A DNA stretch of 23,195 bases from an uncultured Prevotella sp. (GTDB taxonomy: Bacteria; Bacteroidota; Bacteroidia; Bacteroidales; Bacteroidaceae), in contig USDT01000040.1 of assembly GCA_900553465.1 (NCBI GenBank), positions 1 through 23,195 of the forward strand, given 5' to 3'. The translations under genes and the position numbers were made by a program. Shown piece after piece: positions 7,677 through 16,146 of the stretch. Within the stretch, counting starts at the first letter, position 1, and each line of letters opens with the position of its first letter. Under the pieces are notes generated by a model, which saw only the letters and a list, made by a program, of their open reading frames with translations, ran no database searches and was not told the origin of the DNA.

Positions 7677-7905
7677 TAAAATAATTCATTAATGCACTGC
7701 CTGTGGGCTCAAGATTTTAATATCTTTATAATTTGCCGCGTTTTTTACGGCTTTTTTTTGATTTTTTTATTTCATGGCGATGTTTTAGCGAGTTGTCAGC
7801 TGTGCGGATGTAGAGGCATGGGGTAGTGGGTAACTATGCGTTCCTACCGGTTTTAAGACGGCGTGCAGATGTAGTGCTTGTGAATGGTATATGGGAGTTA
7901 TATTA

Positions 7906-8059
7906 ACATTTTTAAGTTAAAATGTATCGCGATTTTTCTTTGTGAGAATCTTGTATTCTGTGTTCAGAAACCTCGCAAAATCTGTTCGACAGACCGTCGA
8001 ACCATGTGTCATCGGATGCTTTGCACGGAGTGGGATTATGGGAAAGCCCGTTTTAGGGC
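7906..8059. other. Cluster of four small stem-loops (possible structured RNA)
   Basis: Four inverted repeats follow each other: ACATTTT/AAAATGT (7906-7925), TTCTG/CAGAA with a 4-base loop (7956-7969), GTTCGAC/GTCGAAC with a 5-base loop (7984-8002), and GCCC/GGGC with a 6-base loop (8046-8059). The third is the most convincing. No matching promoter or terminator was found on either strand, so an RNA gene is only a possibility; AT-rich DNA gives some of these by chance. Confidence 0.3.
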
Positions 8060-8371
8060 GCAATACAGTCTTTTTCATGGCATAATATCGCCTTTATTAC
8101 AGTGTGAAATGGTCTTTATTGCATGCTCAGAAAGGCTTTTCTGTATTGTCGAAGATTTGTAATTGAAAATTGTGTTGATTGTAATGGCTTGATGGTCAGT
8201 GCGGTGCGTGGATATTTGAAAAATGGAGAATTTTGCCTTTGGGACGTGTATCGTTACGCAGAACGAATTTTTGGAGTGTCAAATTTTAAGAATTGGACTT
8301 TTATAATTGTTCTATTATGCATAACGGTGTGGGTGTTTTCTGTTCCATGTTCTGTGTTTGACGGTCTGTTG

Positions 8372-8411
8372 CCCTGCACACGTATGTACGCAGGGTCGCA
8401 ACTTTGTTGCG
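8372..8411. other. Tandem GC-containing hairpins upstream of cca
   Basis: CCCTGC (8372-8377) pairs with GCAGGG (8390-8395), with GTA/TAC inside the loop. One base later CGCAAC (8397-8402) pairs with GTTGCG (8406-8411) around TTT. They end 30 bases before the cca -7 element. No U tract follows, so they are not a classical terminator; they could be an operator-like site or the 3' end of an unseen RNA. Confidence 0.4.
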
Positions 8412-8440
8412 CAATGCTTCTCAATGTGAAATTTTTAAGT

Positions 8441-8448
8441 TAACTTTG
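8441..8448 (+). promoter_or_regulatory. -7 promoter element for cca
   Basis: TAACTTTG matches the Bacteroidetes -7 consensus exactly and is followed by GCAG. The transcript would start near 8454 and have a leader of about 50 bases. The -33 position is poorly matched. Confidence 0.6.
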
Positions 8449-8503
8449 CAGATTGTTATTGTTTTTATTATTTCGTAACAGACATTAAAACAAAAAGATT
8501 GAA

Positions 8504-9928
8504 ATGAGGATATATTCTGATGCCGAACTGGCACAAATTCTTGACAAGGACATTTTTCACGAAATAGGCAATGCGGCCGACTCGCTGGGCATGGAGTGCT
8601 ATGTTGTGGGCGGATATGTGCGCGATATATTCCTGGAGCGCCCGTCAAACGACATAGATGTAGTTGTTGTCGGCAGCGGCATACAGGTGGCCGACGCGCT
8701 GAAACAGCGTCTAGGACGCAAGGCGCATATTTCCGTGTTCCGCAATTTCGGCACAGCACAGGTGAAATACAAGGATATTGAGGTGGAATTTGTCGGTGCA
8801 AGGCGTGAGAGCTACAGTCATGACTCGCGCAAGCCTGTGGTGGAAGACGGTACGCTGGAGGACGACCAGAACCGTCGTGACTTCACCGTCAATGCTTTGG
8901 CTATCTGTCTCAACGAGGAACGTTTCGGCGAACTGGTCGATCCTTTTGACGGACTGGCTGATCTGGAGGACGGCATTCTCCGTACACCGCTCGATCCGGA
9001 CATCACTTTCTCGGACGATCCTCTGCGCATGCTCCGTTGTGTAAGATTTTCGGCTCAGCTCAAGTTTCTCATCGATGAGGAGACATTTGATGCTCTTGAA
9101 CGCAATGCTTCGCGCATGTCCATCGTGAGCGGTGAGCGTATATCTGACGAACTCAACAAGATTATGATGACCGATGCGCCCAGTCGCGGTCTCATGGAGC
9201 TGCACCGCAGTACTCTCATGTCGCAGCTATTGCCCGAACTTGTGGCTCTTGATGTAGTGGAGACGCGCAACGGCAAGGCTCATAAGAATAATTTTTATCA
9301 TACGCTTGAAGTGGTGGACAACGTCAGCCGACAGGGTGCTGGCCTCTGGTTGAGATGGGCGGCGCTGCTGCATGATGTGGGCAAACCGCGCAGTAAGCGG
9401 TGGGATCCGGTGGCAGGATGGACCTTTCATAATCATAACTTCGTTGGTGCGAAGATGGTGCCGCAGATTTTCAGACGTCTCAAACTGCCGATGGATGCCA
9501 AGATGAAGTATGTGCAGAAGCTTGTCGATCTTCACATGCGTCCTATAGTCATTGCCGACGAGGAGGTGACCGACAGTGCAGTGCGACGTCTGCTGAACGA
9601 TGCCGGCGACGATATCGACGATCTGATGACACTCTGTGAGGCCGACATAACGAGTCGTAACAGCATGCGTAAACAACGTTTTCTCGATAATTTCCGCATT
9701 GTACGCGAGAAGCTCGCCGATCTCAAGGAACGTGACTATAAGCGTCTTCTTCAGCCGTGTATCGATGGCAACGAGATTATGGAGATGTTCCACCTCCAGC
9801 CGTGTCCTCAGGTGGGAATTCTGAAGCAGACTCTCAAGGATGCTGTGCTCGACAATAAGGTACCCAATGAGCGCGAACCGTTGATGAAATTGCTTATGGA
9901 AAAAGCTCGGAGTATGCAGTTACTGTAG
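8504..9928 (+). CDS. cca: CCA tRNA nucleotidyltransferase / poly(A) polymerase family, with HD domain
   Basis: A 474-residue class II nucleotidyltransferase that adds or repairs the CCA end of tRNAs. The catalytic head has VVGGYVRD (34-41) and the metal-binding Asp50/Asp52 in SNDIDVVVVGSG. RRDFTVNALA (124-133) and DPLRMLRCVRFSAQL (172-186) are the nucleotide-recognition and neck motifs. A C-terminal HD phosphohydrolase domain is present: His266 in FYHTLEV, then LLHDVGKP with His290-Asp291. This arrangement is usual for Bacteroidetes enzymes. It is a single-gene unit with its own -7 element and a leader of about 50 bases, and the efflux operon downstream has its own promoters. A pure poly(A) polymerase role cannot be excluded, but CCA addition is far more likely. 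Confidence 0.93.
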   Translation: MRIYSDAELAQILDKDIFHEIGNAADSLGMECYVVGGYVRDIFLERPSNDIDVVVVGSGIQVADALKQRLGRKAHISVFRNFGTAQVKYKDIEVEFVGARRESYSHDSRKPVVEDGTLEDDQNRRDFTVNALAICLNEERFGELVDPFDGLADLEDGILRTPLDPDITFSDDPLRMLRCVRFSAQLKFLIDEETFDALERNASRMSIVSGERISDELNKIMMTDAPSRGLMELHRSTLMSQLLPELVALDVVETRNGKAHKNNFYHTLEVVDNVSRQGAGLWLRWAALLHDVGKPRSKRWDPVAGWTFHNHNFVGAKMVPQIFRRLKLPMDAKMKYVQKLVDLHMRPIVIADEEVTDSAVRRLLNDAGDDIDDLMTLCEADITSRNSMRKQRFLDNFRIVREKLADLKERDYKRLLQPCIDGNEIMEMFHLQPCPQVGILKQTLKDAVLDNKVPNEREPLMKLLMEKARSMQLL

Positions 9929-9960
9929 CCAAAAGTTGTTAAGGACAGAATAATTGTTGT

Positions 9961-10010
9961 TAAATTTGAGGACCGATTTATCCTATTTATAATTATTGTA
10001 TTTAACTTTG
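9961..10010 (+). promoter_or_regulatory. Two candidate promoters for the RND efflux operon
   Basis: Two exact matches to TAnnTTTG occur: TAAATTTG (9961-9968), with a GTTG about 22 bases upstream (9935-9938), and TAACTTTG (10003-10010), with a poorer -33 region. Either could drive the efflux genes; leaders would be about 190 and 145 bases. Confidence 0.55.
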
Positions 10011-10015
10011 CGCTC

Positions 10016-10044
10016 GAAAACTCCGGTATGTATGTGGAGTTTTC
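10016..10044 (+). promoter_or_regulatory. 5'-terminal hairpin of the efflux operon leader
   Basis: GAAAACTCC (10016-10024) pairs perfectly with GGAGTTTTC (10036-10044) around an 11-base loop. It begins six bases after the TAACTTTG element, that is at or next to the expected transcript start. Such a hairpin could stabilise the message or act as a regulatory switch. No T tract follows, so it is not a terminator. Confidence 0.55.
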
Positions 10045-10078
10045 TCAATAGGACACAAAATTTGGGAGGATAACAGCG

Positions 10079-10108
10079 ATGGTCAAAACCGATGATGTTG
10101 TCGATTGA
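10079..10108 (+). CDS. Possible 9-residue leader peptide before the efflux operon
   Basis: ATG at 10079 begins the frame MVKTDDVVD followed by TGA. A strong purine-rich GGGAGG lies nine bases before it, which is unusual because most starts here lack Shine-Dalgarno sites. It ends 52 bases before the adaptor start and lies in the long leader after the 5' hairpin. A role in translational control is speculative; this may be chance. Confidence 0.25.
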   Translation: MVKTDDVVD

Positions 10109-10160
10109 ATTTATGATTAAAGAAGAGAGAAAAATAATTTTTAATAGTGTTATAAATAGT

Positions 10161-11357
10161 ATGAGAAAAATTAATTACTTACTGACGGCAGCTTTGGCCG
10201 CAGTTCTCGTTTCTTGTGGCGGAAATCAGGGTAAGCCTGGTTTTGGAGATAATGAATATGCCGTAAGAACAATCCAGGGCCAGAGTGCAAGTCTGCAAAC
10301 AACCTACCCGGCAGTTATAAAGGGTGTTCAGGATGTTGAGATTCGTCCGAAAATTTCGGGCTTCATAACAAAAATGTGTGTTAAGGAAGGCCAGACCGTT
10401 AAGGCAGGACAGTTGCTCTTTGTCATAGACAACGTCACATACGCAGCAGCCGTACGTCAGGCCAAGGCAGCCGTTAATTCAGCCAAGGCTCAGCTCAATA
10501 CTTCAAAACTGACTTATGAGAACAGTCAGAAGCTCTTCCAGAGCAACGTCATCGGTGATTACGAACTGCAGTCAGCCAAGAACTCGTATGAGTCAGCCGA
10601 AGCTGCACTGGCACAGGCACAGGCTAACTATGTTTCAGCAAAGCAGAATCTCGACTTCTGCTATATTAAAAGCCCGTCGGCCGGAGTTGTTGGCAATCTG
10701 CCTTATCGTGTAGGAGCTCTCGTAAGCTCTTCAAGTCAGGAGCCTCTTACGACAATTTCGAACATCAAGACAATGCAGGTTTATTTCTCAATGACAGAAA
10801 AAGACCTTCTTGACATGACAAGAACTTCTGGTGGTCTGCACGCTGCGATAAGCGATTATCCTGCTGTCAAACTGCAGCTTGCCGACGGAACGATGTATGC
10901 TCATCCTGGCCGTGTGGCTGCAGTGAGCGGAGTTATCGATTCGTCAACAGGTTCTGTTTCTATAAGAGCTGACTTCCCGAATCCGGAAAACCTGCTCAAG
11001 AGTGGTGGCTCTGGAAGCATCGTAGTGCCTCATGAAAGCACAAATGCTGTTATAATACCTCAGGATGCTGTTTCTGAAGTACAGGATCGTAACTTCGTTT
11101 ATGTAGTAGGCAAGGACAACAAGGTGAAATATACTGAAGTATCTTTGAACGCTCAGAACGACGGAAAGAATTATATCATAACCAAAGGACTTAACATTGG
11201 CGACCGCATTGTTGTAAGCGGTATAAGCACACTGACTGACGGTATGCAGATCAAACCGCTCACAGAGGCTCAGTATGCAGAAAAGCTGAAGAAGACAACC
11301 GAACTGGGAGCAAGCCAGGGTGACCTCGGTGAACTCAAGAAGGCTTTGTCTAAGTAA
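10161..11357 (+). CDS. RND efflux periplasmic adaptor subunit (AcrA/MexA type)
   Basis: A 398-residue membrane fusion protein that links the inner-membrane RND pump to the outer-membrane channel. The start MRKINYLLTAALAAVLVSC is a lipoprotein signal with lipidated Cys19; the frame is open back to 10092, but only this start yields a proper signal. The order is a barrel/lipoyl half beginning IRPKISGFITKMCVKEGQTVKAGQLLF, an Ala/Gln-rich helical hairpin (for example LAQAQANYVSAKQNL), the second lipoyl half (FCYIKSPSAGVVGNLPYRVGALV), a beta-barrel part, and the membrane-proximal domain (IIPQDAVSEVQDRNFVYVV). It is followed by the pump after 51 bases and forms one operon with the next two genes. 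Substrates cannot be predicted; no regulator lies beside it. Confidence 0.95.
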   Translation: MRKINYLLTAALAAVLVSCGGNQGKPGFGDNEYAVRTIQGQSASLQTTYPAVIKGVQDVEIRPKISGFITKMCVKEGQTVKAGQLLFVIDNVTYAAAVRQAKAAVNSAKAQLNTSKLTYENSQKLFQSNVIGDYELQSAKNSYESAEAALAQAQANYVSAKQNLDFCYIKSPSAGVVGNLPYRVGALVSSSSQEPLTTISNIKTMQVYFSMTEKDLLDMTRTSGGLHAAISDYPAVKLQLADGTMYAHPGRVAAVSGVIDSSTGSVSIRADFPNPENLLKSGGSGSIVVPHESTNAVIIPQDAVSEVQDRNFVYVVGKDNKVKYTEVSLNAQNDGKNYIITKGLNIGDRIVVSGISTLTDGMQIKPLTEAQYAEKLKKTTELGASQGDLGELKKALSK

Positions 11358-11408
11358 GCCATGTAGGTTATACACATATTATAAAAAGGTAATGATAAAT
11401 TAACAAAA

Positions 11409-14400
11409 ATGAGATTAGATAATTTTATAAAGCGCCCGGTGCTGTCAACTGTTATTTCTATTTTGATAGTAATTCTGGGTCTTATAGGTCTGGTTTCACT
11501 GCCGATTGAACAGTATCCGGACATCGCACCGCCAACGGTTCAGGTGCGCGCCTATTATACAGGTGCAAATGCCGAGACCGTGATGAACTCTGTGCTCGCA
11601 CCGCTGGAGGAACAGATCAATGGTGTAGAAGGTATGACATACATGACTTCTGCGGCAACAAATGAAGGTTCTGCAAGTATTACGGTGTATTTCAAGCAGG
11701 GCATGAATGCCGATATGGCACAGGTCAATGTTCAGAACCGTGTGTCTCAGGCATCTTCTTTGCTTCCGGCCGAAGTTACAAAGGCCGGTGTGACGGTTGA
11801 AAAGCGTCAGACTTCTACTGTGCTTCTTTTCGCACTTGTAGGCGATAAGACCCGTTACGACGAGCAGTTCCTTTCCAATTATGCCGATATCAACATCGTT
11901 CCGGCCATCAAGCGTGTTAACGGTGTGGGTGGATGTGAATCCATGGGTGCCAAGACTTACACCATGCGTCTGTGGCTCGACCCGATTAAGATGAAGAACT
12001 ATAACCTCATGCCGAGTGACCTTTCAGGTATTCTGGCAGAGCAGAACATCGAAGCCGCTCCTGGTAAGTTTGGTGAATCTTCAGACAACCAGTACGAATA
12101 TACTATCCGTTACAAAGGACGTCTGAAGACAGCTGAGGAATTCGGTAACATGATCATCACAAGCGACAAGAACGGCCAGACCATCCGTGTAAAGGATGTA
12201 GCACGTGTAGAGCTTGGTGGACTTTATTATTCGGTTATTTCAAGTGTTGACGGCGAGCCGGGTGTGATGCTTATGGTCACACAGACAGCAGGCTCAAACG
12301 CCACACAGATTGTGAAGGATGTAAAGAAAGAAATAGAAAATCAGAAGAAGAACTTCCCTCCTGGACTTGATGTCAAGTACATGCAGGACGTAACAGAGTT
12401 CCTCTATGCTTCTATCAATGACCTCTTGCACACACTTTTCGAGGCGTTCGTGCTTGTGTTCATCGTTGTTTACATCTTCTTGCAGGACTTCCGTTCGACA
12501 CTTATTCCGTTGGTTGCTGTGCCTGTGTCACTTATCGGTACGTTCTTCTTCCTGTATGTATTTGGTTTCTCTTTGAACCTTCTTACACTCGCTGCGTTAG
12601 TGCTTGCCATCGCCATAGTCGTCGATGATGCCATTGTGGTGGTCGAGGCCGTGCACGCGAAACTTGACCTTGGATATAAATCTGCGCGTCAGGCATCTAT
12701 CGATGCGATGAATGAGATTTCCGGAGCCATTATCTCCATTACTCTCGTTATGTCGGCAGTGTTCATTCCTGTGTCTTTCGTAGGAGGAACATCAGGAACA
12801 TTCTATAAGGAGTTCGGTATTACAATGGCCATTTCAATCGTCATTTCTGCATTGAACGCCCTTACGCTTTCGCCGGCATTGTGTGCGATACTGCTTAAGC
12901 CGAAGAACGAGGATGGCAGCCCACGTAAGATGTCTTTCATCGACAGATTCCATGTTTCATTCAACGCGGTTTACGGAAAGGTACAGGATAAATATAGAAA
13001 TGGTGTACGTAAACTTGTTGAACGTCCGGTCATCTCAATCATAGCTGTTGTGGTTGGTATTGTTGTCATGGCCATATTGGGTATGAATACAAAGAGTGGA
13101 CTTGTGCCAAACGAGGATACCGGAACATTGTTCTGTACAGTGTCAACACCTCCGGGAACCAGTCTTGAGAAGACAAACGAGGTGATGAATAAAGTTGACT
13201 CTATGCTCGCAACCAATCCGGCAATCATGTCGCGTCTGCGTATCACTGGTTACAACTTCATCGCTGGTCAGGGATCTAACCAGGGAACATTCGTTATCAA
13301 GCTGAAACCGTTTGAGGAAAGACAGGCTGAGGAAGGTATTCTGAAATATATCGGAGTGCACAACGAAGGTTCTTCAATGGTACTTGCAATGATTTATAAA
13401 CAGACTGCTGCCATAAAGGGTGCACAGATTCTGGCGTTCCAGCCACCTATGGTGCAAGGTTTCTCCGCAACCAACGACCTTACCTTCTCTATGCAGGACC
13501 GTACAGGTGGTGACGTGGATAAATTCTTCAAGGTGACACAGGACTTCCTCACAGAGCTCAATAAGCGTCCGGAGGTAAGCAATGCTATGACTTCATACAA
13601 CTCAAAGTATCCTCAGTATCTTATCGATGTGGACGTTGCTAAGTGTAAGCAGAGTGGCATTGATCCTAACACAGTGCTCACCACCATGCAGGGATATTAC
13701 GGAGGTTTGTATTCTTCGAACTTCAACTCATACGGAAAACTATACCGTGTGATGATTCAGGCAGAACCTTCTGCACGTGCCGATCTGAAGAGTCTTAACA
13801 ACATATATGTACGTACTTCAAGCGGTATGGCTCCTATCAATGAGTTTGTGAACATGAAGAAGGTTTATGGTCCGCAGGAGATTGACCGTTTCAACCTCTT
13901 CACTTCAATCAACGTTACAGCCGCTCCTGCTGACGGTTACGCTTCAGGAGACGTTATACGTGCCATTTCTGAGGTTGCAAGCTCTTCACTGCCATCAGGT
14001 TATACATACGAATTCTCTGGTCTGACACGTTCGGAGCAGGAGTCAAGCAATTCAACAATGCTTATCTTCGTTCTCTGTCTGACATTCGTATACTTGATTC
14101 TGAGTGCACAGTACGAAAGCTACCTGTTGCCTCTGTCTGTAATTCTCTCAATTCCGTTCGGACTTGCAGGTGCATTCCTCTTTACCAACATGTTCGGAAA
14201 GAATAACGATATTTACATGCAGATCGCTCTTATCATGCTTATCGGACTTCTCGCCAAGAACGCCATTCTTATCGTACAGTTCGCTCTTGAACGCCGTCGA
14301 ACGGGTATGGCTCTGTCGTGGTCGGCCGTGCTCGGAGCTACCGCACGTCTCCGTCCTATTCTTATGACATCTTTGGCGATGATTATCGGACTTATACCTT

Positions 14401-14639
14401 TGCTCATGCCGATGGGTGTAGGATACAACGGAAACATGACACTTGGTGCTGCAGCCATTGGCGGTATGCTCATTGGTATGCTTTGTCAGATTATGGTTGT
14501 TCCGGCACTGTTCTACATCTTCCAGTATCTGCAGGAGAAAGTGAAACCGCTTGAGTTTGAAGATGATGCAGTATCGTCGGTTGACACAGAGCTGTTACAG
14601 TACATGCATCCGGTAGAAAAGCAGAAAAACGAAAAGTAA
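11409..14639 (+). CDS. RND multidrug efflux permease, HAE1 family (AcrB type)
   Basis: A 1076-residue inner-membrane proton/drug antiporter of normal length for the family. The first helix (about 12-30) is followed by a large periplasmic loop starting LPIEQYPDIAPPTVQV. The proton-relay residues are present: Asp406-Asp407 in IAIVVDDAIVVVEA, Lys950 in LLAKNAILIVQFALE, and the Arg in ARLRPILMTSLAM. The second periplasmic loop and the second bundle of six helices are intact, ending with a charged tail. It sits between adaptor and outer-membrane factor genes, with the outer-membrane gene starting two bases after its stop, so all three should be made together as a tripartite pump. Likely substrates are hydrophobic drugs, detergents or bile salts, by family knowledge only. 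Confidence 0.97.
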   Translation: MRLDNFIKRPVLSTVISILIVILGLIGLVSLPIEQYPDIAPPTVQVRAYYTGANAETVMNSVLAPLEEQINGVEGMTYMTSAATNEGSASITVYFKQGMNADMAQVNVQNRVSQASSLLPAEVTKAGVTVEKRQTSTVLLFALVGDKTRYDEQFLSNYADINIVPAIKRVNGVGGCESMGAKTYTMRLWLDPIKMKNYNLMPSDLSGILAEQNIEAAPGKFGESSDNQYEYTIRYKGRLKTAEEFGNMIITSDKNGQTIRVKDVARVELGGLYYSVISSVDGEPGVMLMVTQTAGSNATQIVKDVKKEIENQKKNFPPGLDVKYMQDVTEFLYASINDLLHTLFEAFVLVFIVVYIFLQDFRSTLIPLVAVPVSLIGTFFFLYVFGFSLNLLTLAALVLAIAIVVDDAIVVVEAVHAKLDLGYKSARQASIDAMNEISGAIISITLVMSAVFIPVSFVGGTSGTFYKEFGITMAISIVISALNALTLSPALCAILLKPKNEDGSPRKMSFIDRFHVSFNAVYGKVQDKYRNGVRKLVERPVISIIAVVVGIVVMAILGMNTKSGLVPNEDTGTLFCTVSTPPGTSLEKTNEVMNKVDSMLATNPAIMSRLRITGYNFIAGQGSNQGTFVIKLKPFEERQAEEGILKYIGVHNEGSSMVLAMIYKQTAAIKGAQILAFQPPMVQGFSATNDLTFSMQDRTGGDVDKFFKVTQDFLTELNKRPEVSNAMTSYNSKYPQYLIDVDVAKCKQSGIDPNTVLTTMQGYYGGLYSSNFNSYGKLYRVMIQAEPSARADLKSLNNIYVRTSSGMAPINEFVNMKKVYGPQEIDRFNLFTSINVTAAPADGYASGDVIRAISEVASSSLPSGYTYEFSGLTRSEQESSNSTMLIFVLCLTFVYLILSAQYESYLLPLSVILSIPFGLAGAFLFTNMFGKNNDIYMQIALIMLIGLLAKNAILIVQFALERRRTGMALSWSAVLGATARLRPILMTSLAMIIGLIPLLMPMGVGYNGNMTLGAAAIGGMLIGMLCQIMVVPALFYIFQYLQEKVKPLEFEDDAVSSVDTELLQYMHPVEKQKNEK

Positions 14640-14641
14640 AA

Positions 14642-16030
14642 ATGAAAAAGATTAATATATTGACATTGATTTCTGCAGCTGCTCTCATGAGCAGTTGCGG
14701 AATCTACAACAAGTATGAGCGTCCGGAAGTGAATACGACGGGGCTGGTGCGCGACGTCGCTTCGCCCACCGATACACTCGCTGTATCTGATACGACAAGC
14801 TTCGGCAATCTGCCATGGCGTAGCGTATTCACCGACCCTCAGTTGCAGACACTTATAGAACAAGGCCTTGAACACAACACCGATCTGCTCAATGCAGCTC
14901 TTAACGTGAAGATGGTGGAGGCACAGCTCACAGCTGCCAAACTTGCTTTTGTGCCTTCGTTCACATTCTCTCCACAGGGAACAATATCCTCATGGGATGG
15001 CAACAAGACCACAAAGACATATTCGCTGCCGGTACAGGCAAGCTGGAGTCTTGATCTCTTCGGCAATCTTCTGAATCAGAAGCGCAGTGCGCAAATGGCT
15101 CTTCTCGCAACTAAAGACTATCAACTCGTTGTGAAAACCAATCTCATCAGCAATATTGCTAACATGTATTACACTCTCCTCATGCTCGACGAACAGCTCA
15201 TCATCGTCAATGACATGGCTGAACTGACAAAGGAGACATGGGACAAGATGAAAATACAGAAGGATTTGGGTAGTGTTAGAGAGACTGGTGTGCAGAGCGC
15301 TGAGAGTAACTATTACTCAGTGCTTGCACAGGCTGAGGATCTGAAACGTCAGATACGTGAGACAGAAAACTCTCTCTCGCTTCTGCTCGGACAGCCGGCG
15401 CAGACTATTGCACGTGGCAAACTTGCCGATCAGTCACTACCTACAGAGTTCAGTACTGGTATTGCCCTGCAGATGCTGTCCAACCGTCCTGATGTTCACT
15501 ATGCAGAAATGACTCTCGCACAGTGCTTCTACGATGTGCAGACAGCACGCTCACGCTTCTATCCTAATATTACAATCAGTGGTTCTGGAGCATTCACCAA
15601 CAGTGCCGGAGGTGGTATTGTGAATCCTGGCAAATGGTTGCTCAGTGCAGTGGGAAGCCTCGTTCAGCCGATATTTATGAACGGACAGCTCGTTGCCGGA
15701 TTGAAGGTAGCTAAAGCCCAGCAGGAGCAGGCCTACAACACATGGCAGAACGCCATACTCTCTGCAGGCAGCGAAGTGAGCAATGCGCTAGTGCTCTATA
15801 ACTCGTCTGACGCGAAGAGCAAGCTTGAAGCCAAACAGGTGGAGAGCCTCGAGAAGAATGTGAAGTACACACAGGATTTGTTCCATCAGTCTAAGGGAAC
15901 CACCTATCTTGAGATAATCACTGCCCAGCAGTCGCTGCTTAATGCACAGCTCGCCAAGGTGCAGGACGATTTCTATAAGATGCAGGCCGTTGTCAACCTC
16001 TATTATGCGTTGGGCGGAGGCCGAGACTAA
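14642..16030 (+). CDS. Outer-membrane efflux lipoprotein (TolC/OprM, NodT family)
   Basis: A 462-residue outer-membrane factor that completes the tripartite efflux pump. The signal ends in LMSSC, giving lipidated Cys19, followed by GIYNKYERPEV, a start typical of NodT/OprM proteins. The body has the family's duplicated layout: LPWRSVFTDPQLQTLIEQGL near 60-80, helical segments, then ALQMLSNRPDVHYAEMTLAQ at about 275-295 opening the second repeat, and a late TYLEIITAQQSLLNAQL segment. Length is normal. It follows the permease gene after two bases. Downstream, an imperfect stem-loop (16041-16103) lies between it and the lpxA-like gene, which may belong to the same message. Confidence 0.95.
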   Translation: MKKINILTLISAAALMSSCGIYNKYERPEVNTTGLVRDVASPTDTLAVSDTTSFGNLPWRSVFTDPQLQTLIEQGLEHNTDLLNAALNVKMVEAQLTAAKLAFVPSFTFSPQGTISSWDGNKTTKTYSLPVQASWSLDLFGNLLNQKRSAQMALLATKDYQLVVKTNLISNIANMYYTLLMLDEQLIIVNDMAELTKETWDKMKIQKDLGSVRETGVQSAESNYYSVLAQAEDLKRQIRETENSLSLLLGQPAQTIARGKLADQSLPTEFSTGIALQMLSNRPDVHYAEMTLAQCFYDVQTARSRFYPNITISGSGAFTNSAGGGIVNPGKWLLSAVGSLVQPIFMNGQLVAGLKVAKAQQEQAYNTWQNAILSAGSEVSNALVLYNSSDAKSKLEAKQVESLEKNVKYTQDLFHQSKGTTYLEIITAQQSLLNAQLAKVQDDFYKMQAVVNLYYALGGGRD

Positions 16031-16040
16031 ATTAGTATGA

Positions 16041-16103
16041 GACGGACTTGAGCCTTTCCGGTCGCGCTACCGCTGGTAGCATACCGTACAGGGGCAGTCC
16101 GTC
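16041..16103 (+). promoter_or_regulatory. Extended nested hairpin between efflux operon and lpxA-like gene
   Basis: Outer arms GACGGACT (16041-16048) and AGTCCGTC (16096-16103) pair perfectly. Inside, GCC(TT) at 16052-16056 can pair with (GG)GGC at 16091-16095, CGGT (16059-16062) with ACCG (16083-16086), and GCTACC (16066-16071) with GGTAGC (16075-16080) around a 3-base loop. The result is one long imperfect stem 44 bases before the lpxA start. No T tract follows, so it is more likely a leader structure, RNA-processing site or REP-like element than a terminator. Confidence 0.55.
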
Positions 16104-16146
16104 AGAATGTACAAATGTTTTATCTGAAAACAAAAACAAACATAAT

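Larger units (their letters stand above)
7690..8503. other. Long intergenic region without a convincing gene
   Basis: About 0.8 kb between divergent genes. Open frames here (for example 7884-8162 and 8123-8443, plus strand) encode Cys-rich sequences without recognisable domains and look like chance. The stretch contains a T-rich segment with GCCG/CGGC arms (about 7735-7760), an imperfect direct repeat GTGC(G/A)GATGTAG at 7802-7813 and 7863-7874, and several small hairpins listed separately. The last 60 bases hold the cca promoter. Confidence 0.6.

Noticed and set aside
7735..7760. GCCG/CGGC arms followed by T8, like a plus-strand terminator
   Set aside because: The stem is only four bases and no plus-strand gene lies upstream; probably a chance T-rich stretch.
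7884..8443. Two short plus-strand frames (92 and 106 codons) in the long intergenic region
   Set aside because: Cys- and Phe-rich composition, no domain, no good start context, and they overlap hairpins; judged chance frames.
10092..10160. N-terminal extension of the efflux adaptor back to 10092
   Set aside because: Only the ATG at 10161 gives a lipoprotein signal with a lipobox; the extension overlaps the possible leader peptide.
16048..16146. N-terminal extension of the LpxA-like protein back to 16048
   Set aside because: The extension reads through the nested hairpin and has no similarity to LpxA, whose normal start matches the ATG at 16147.
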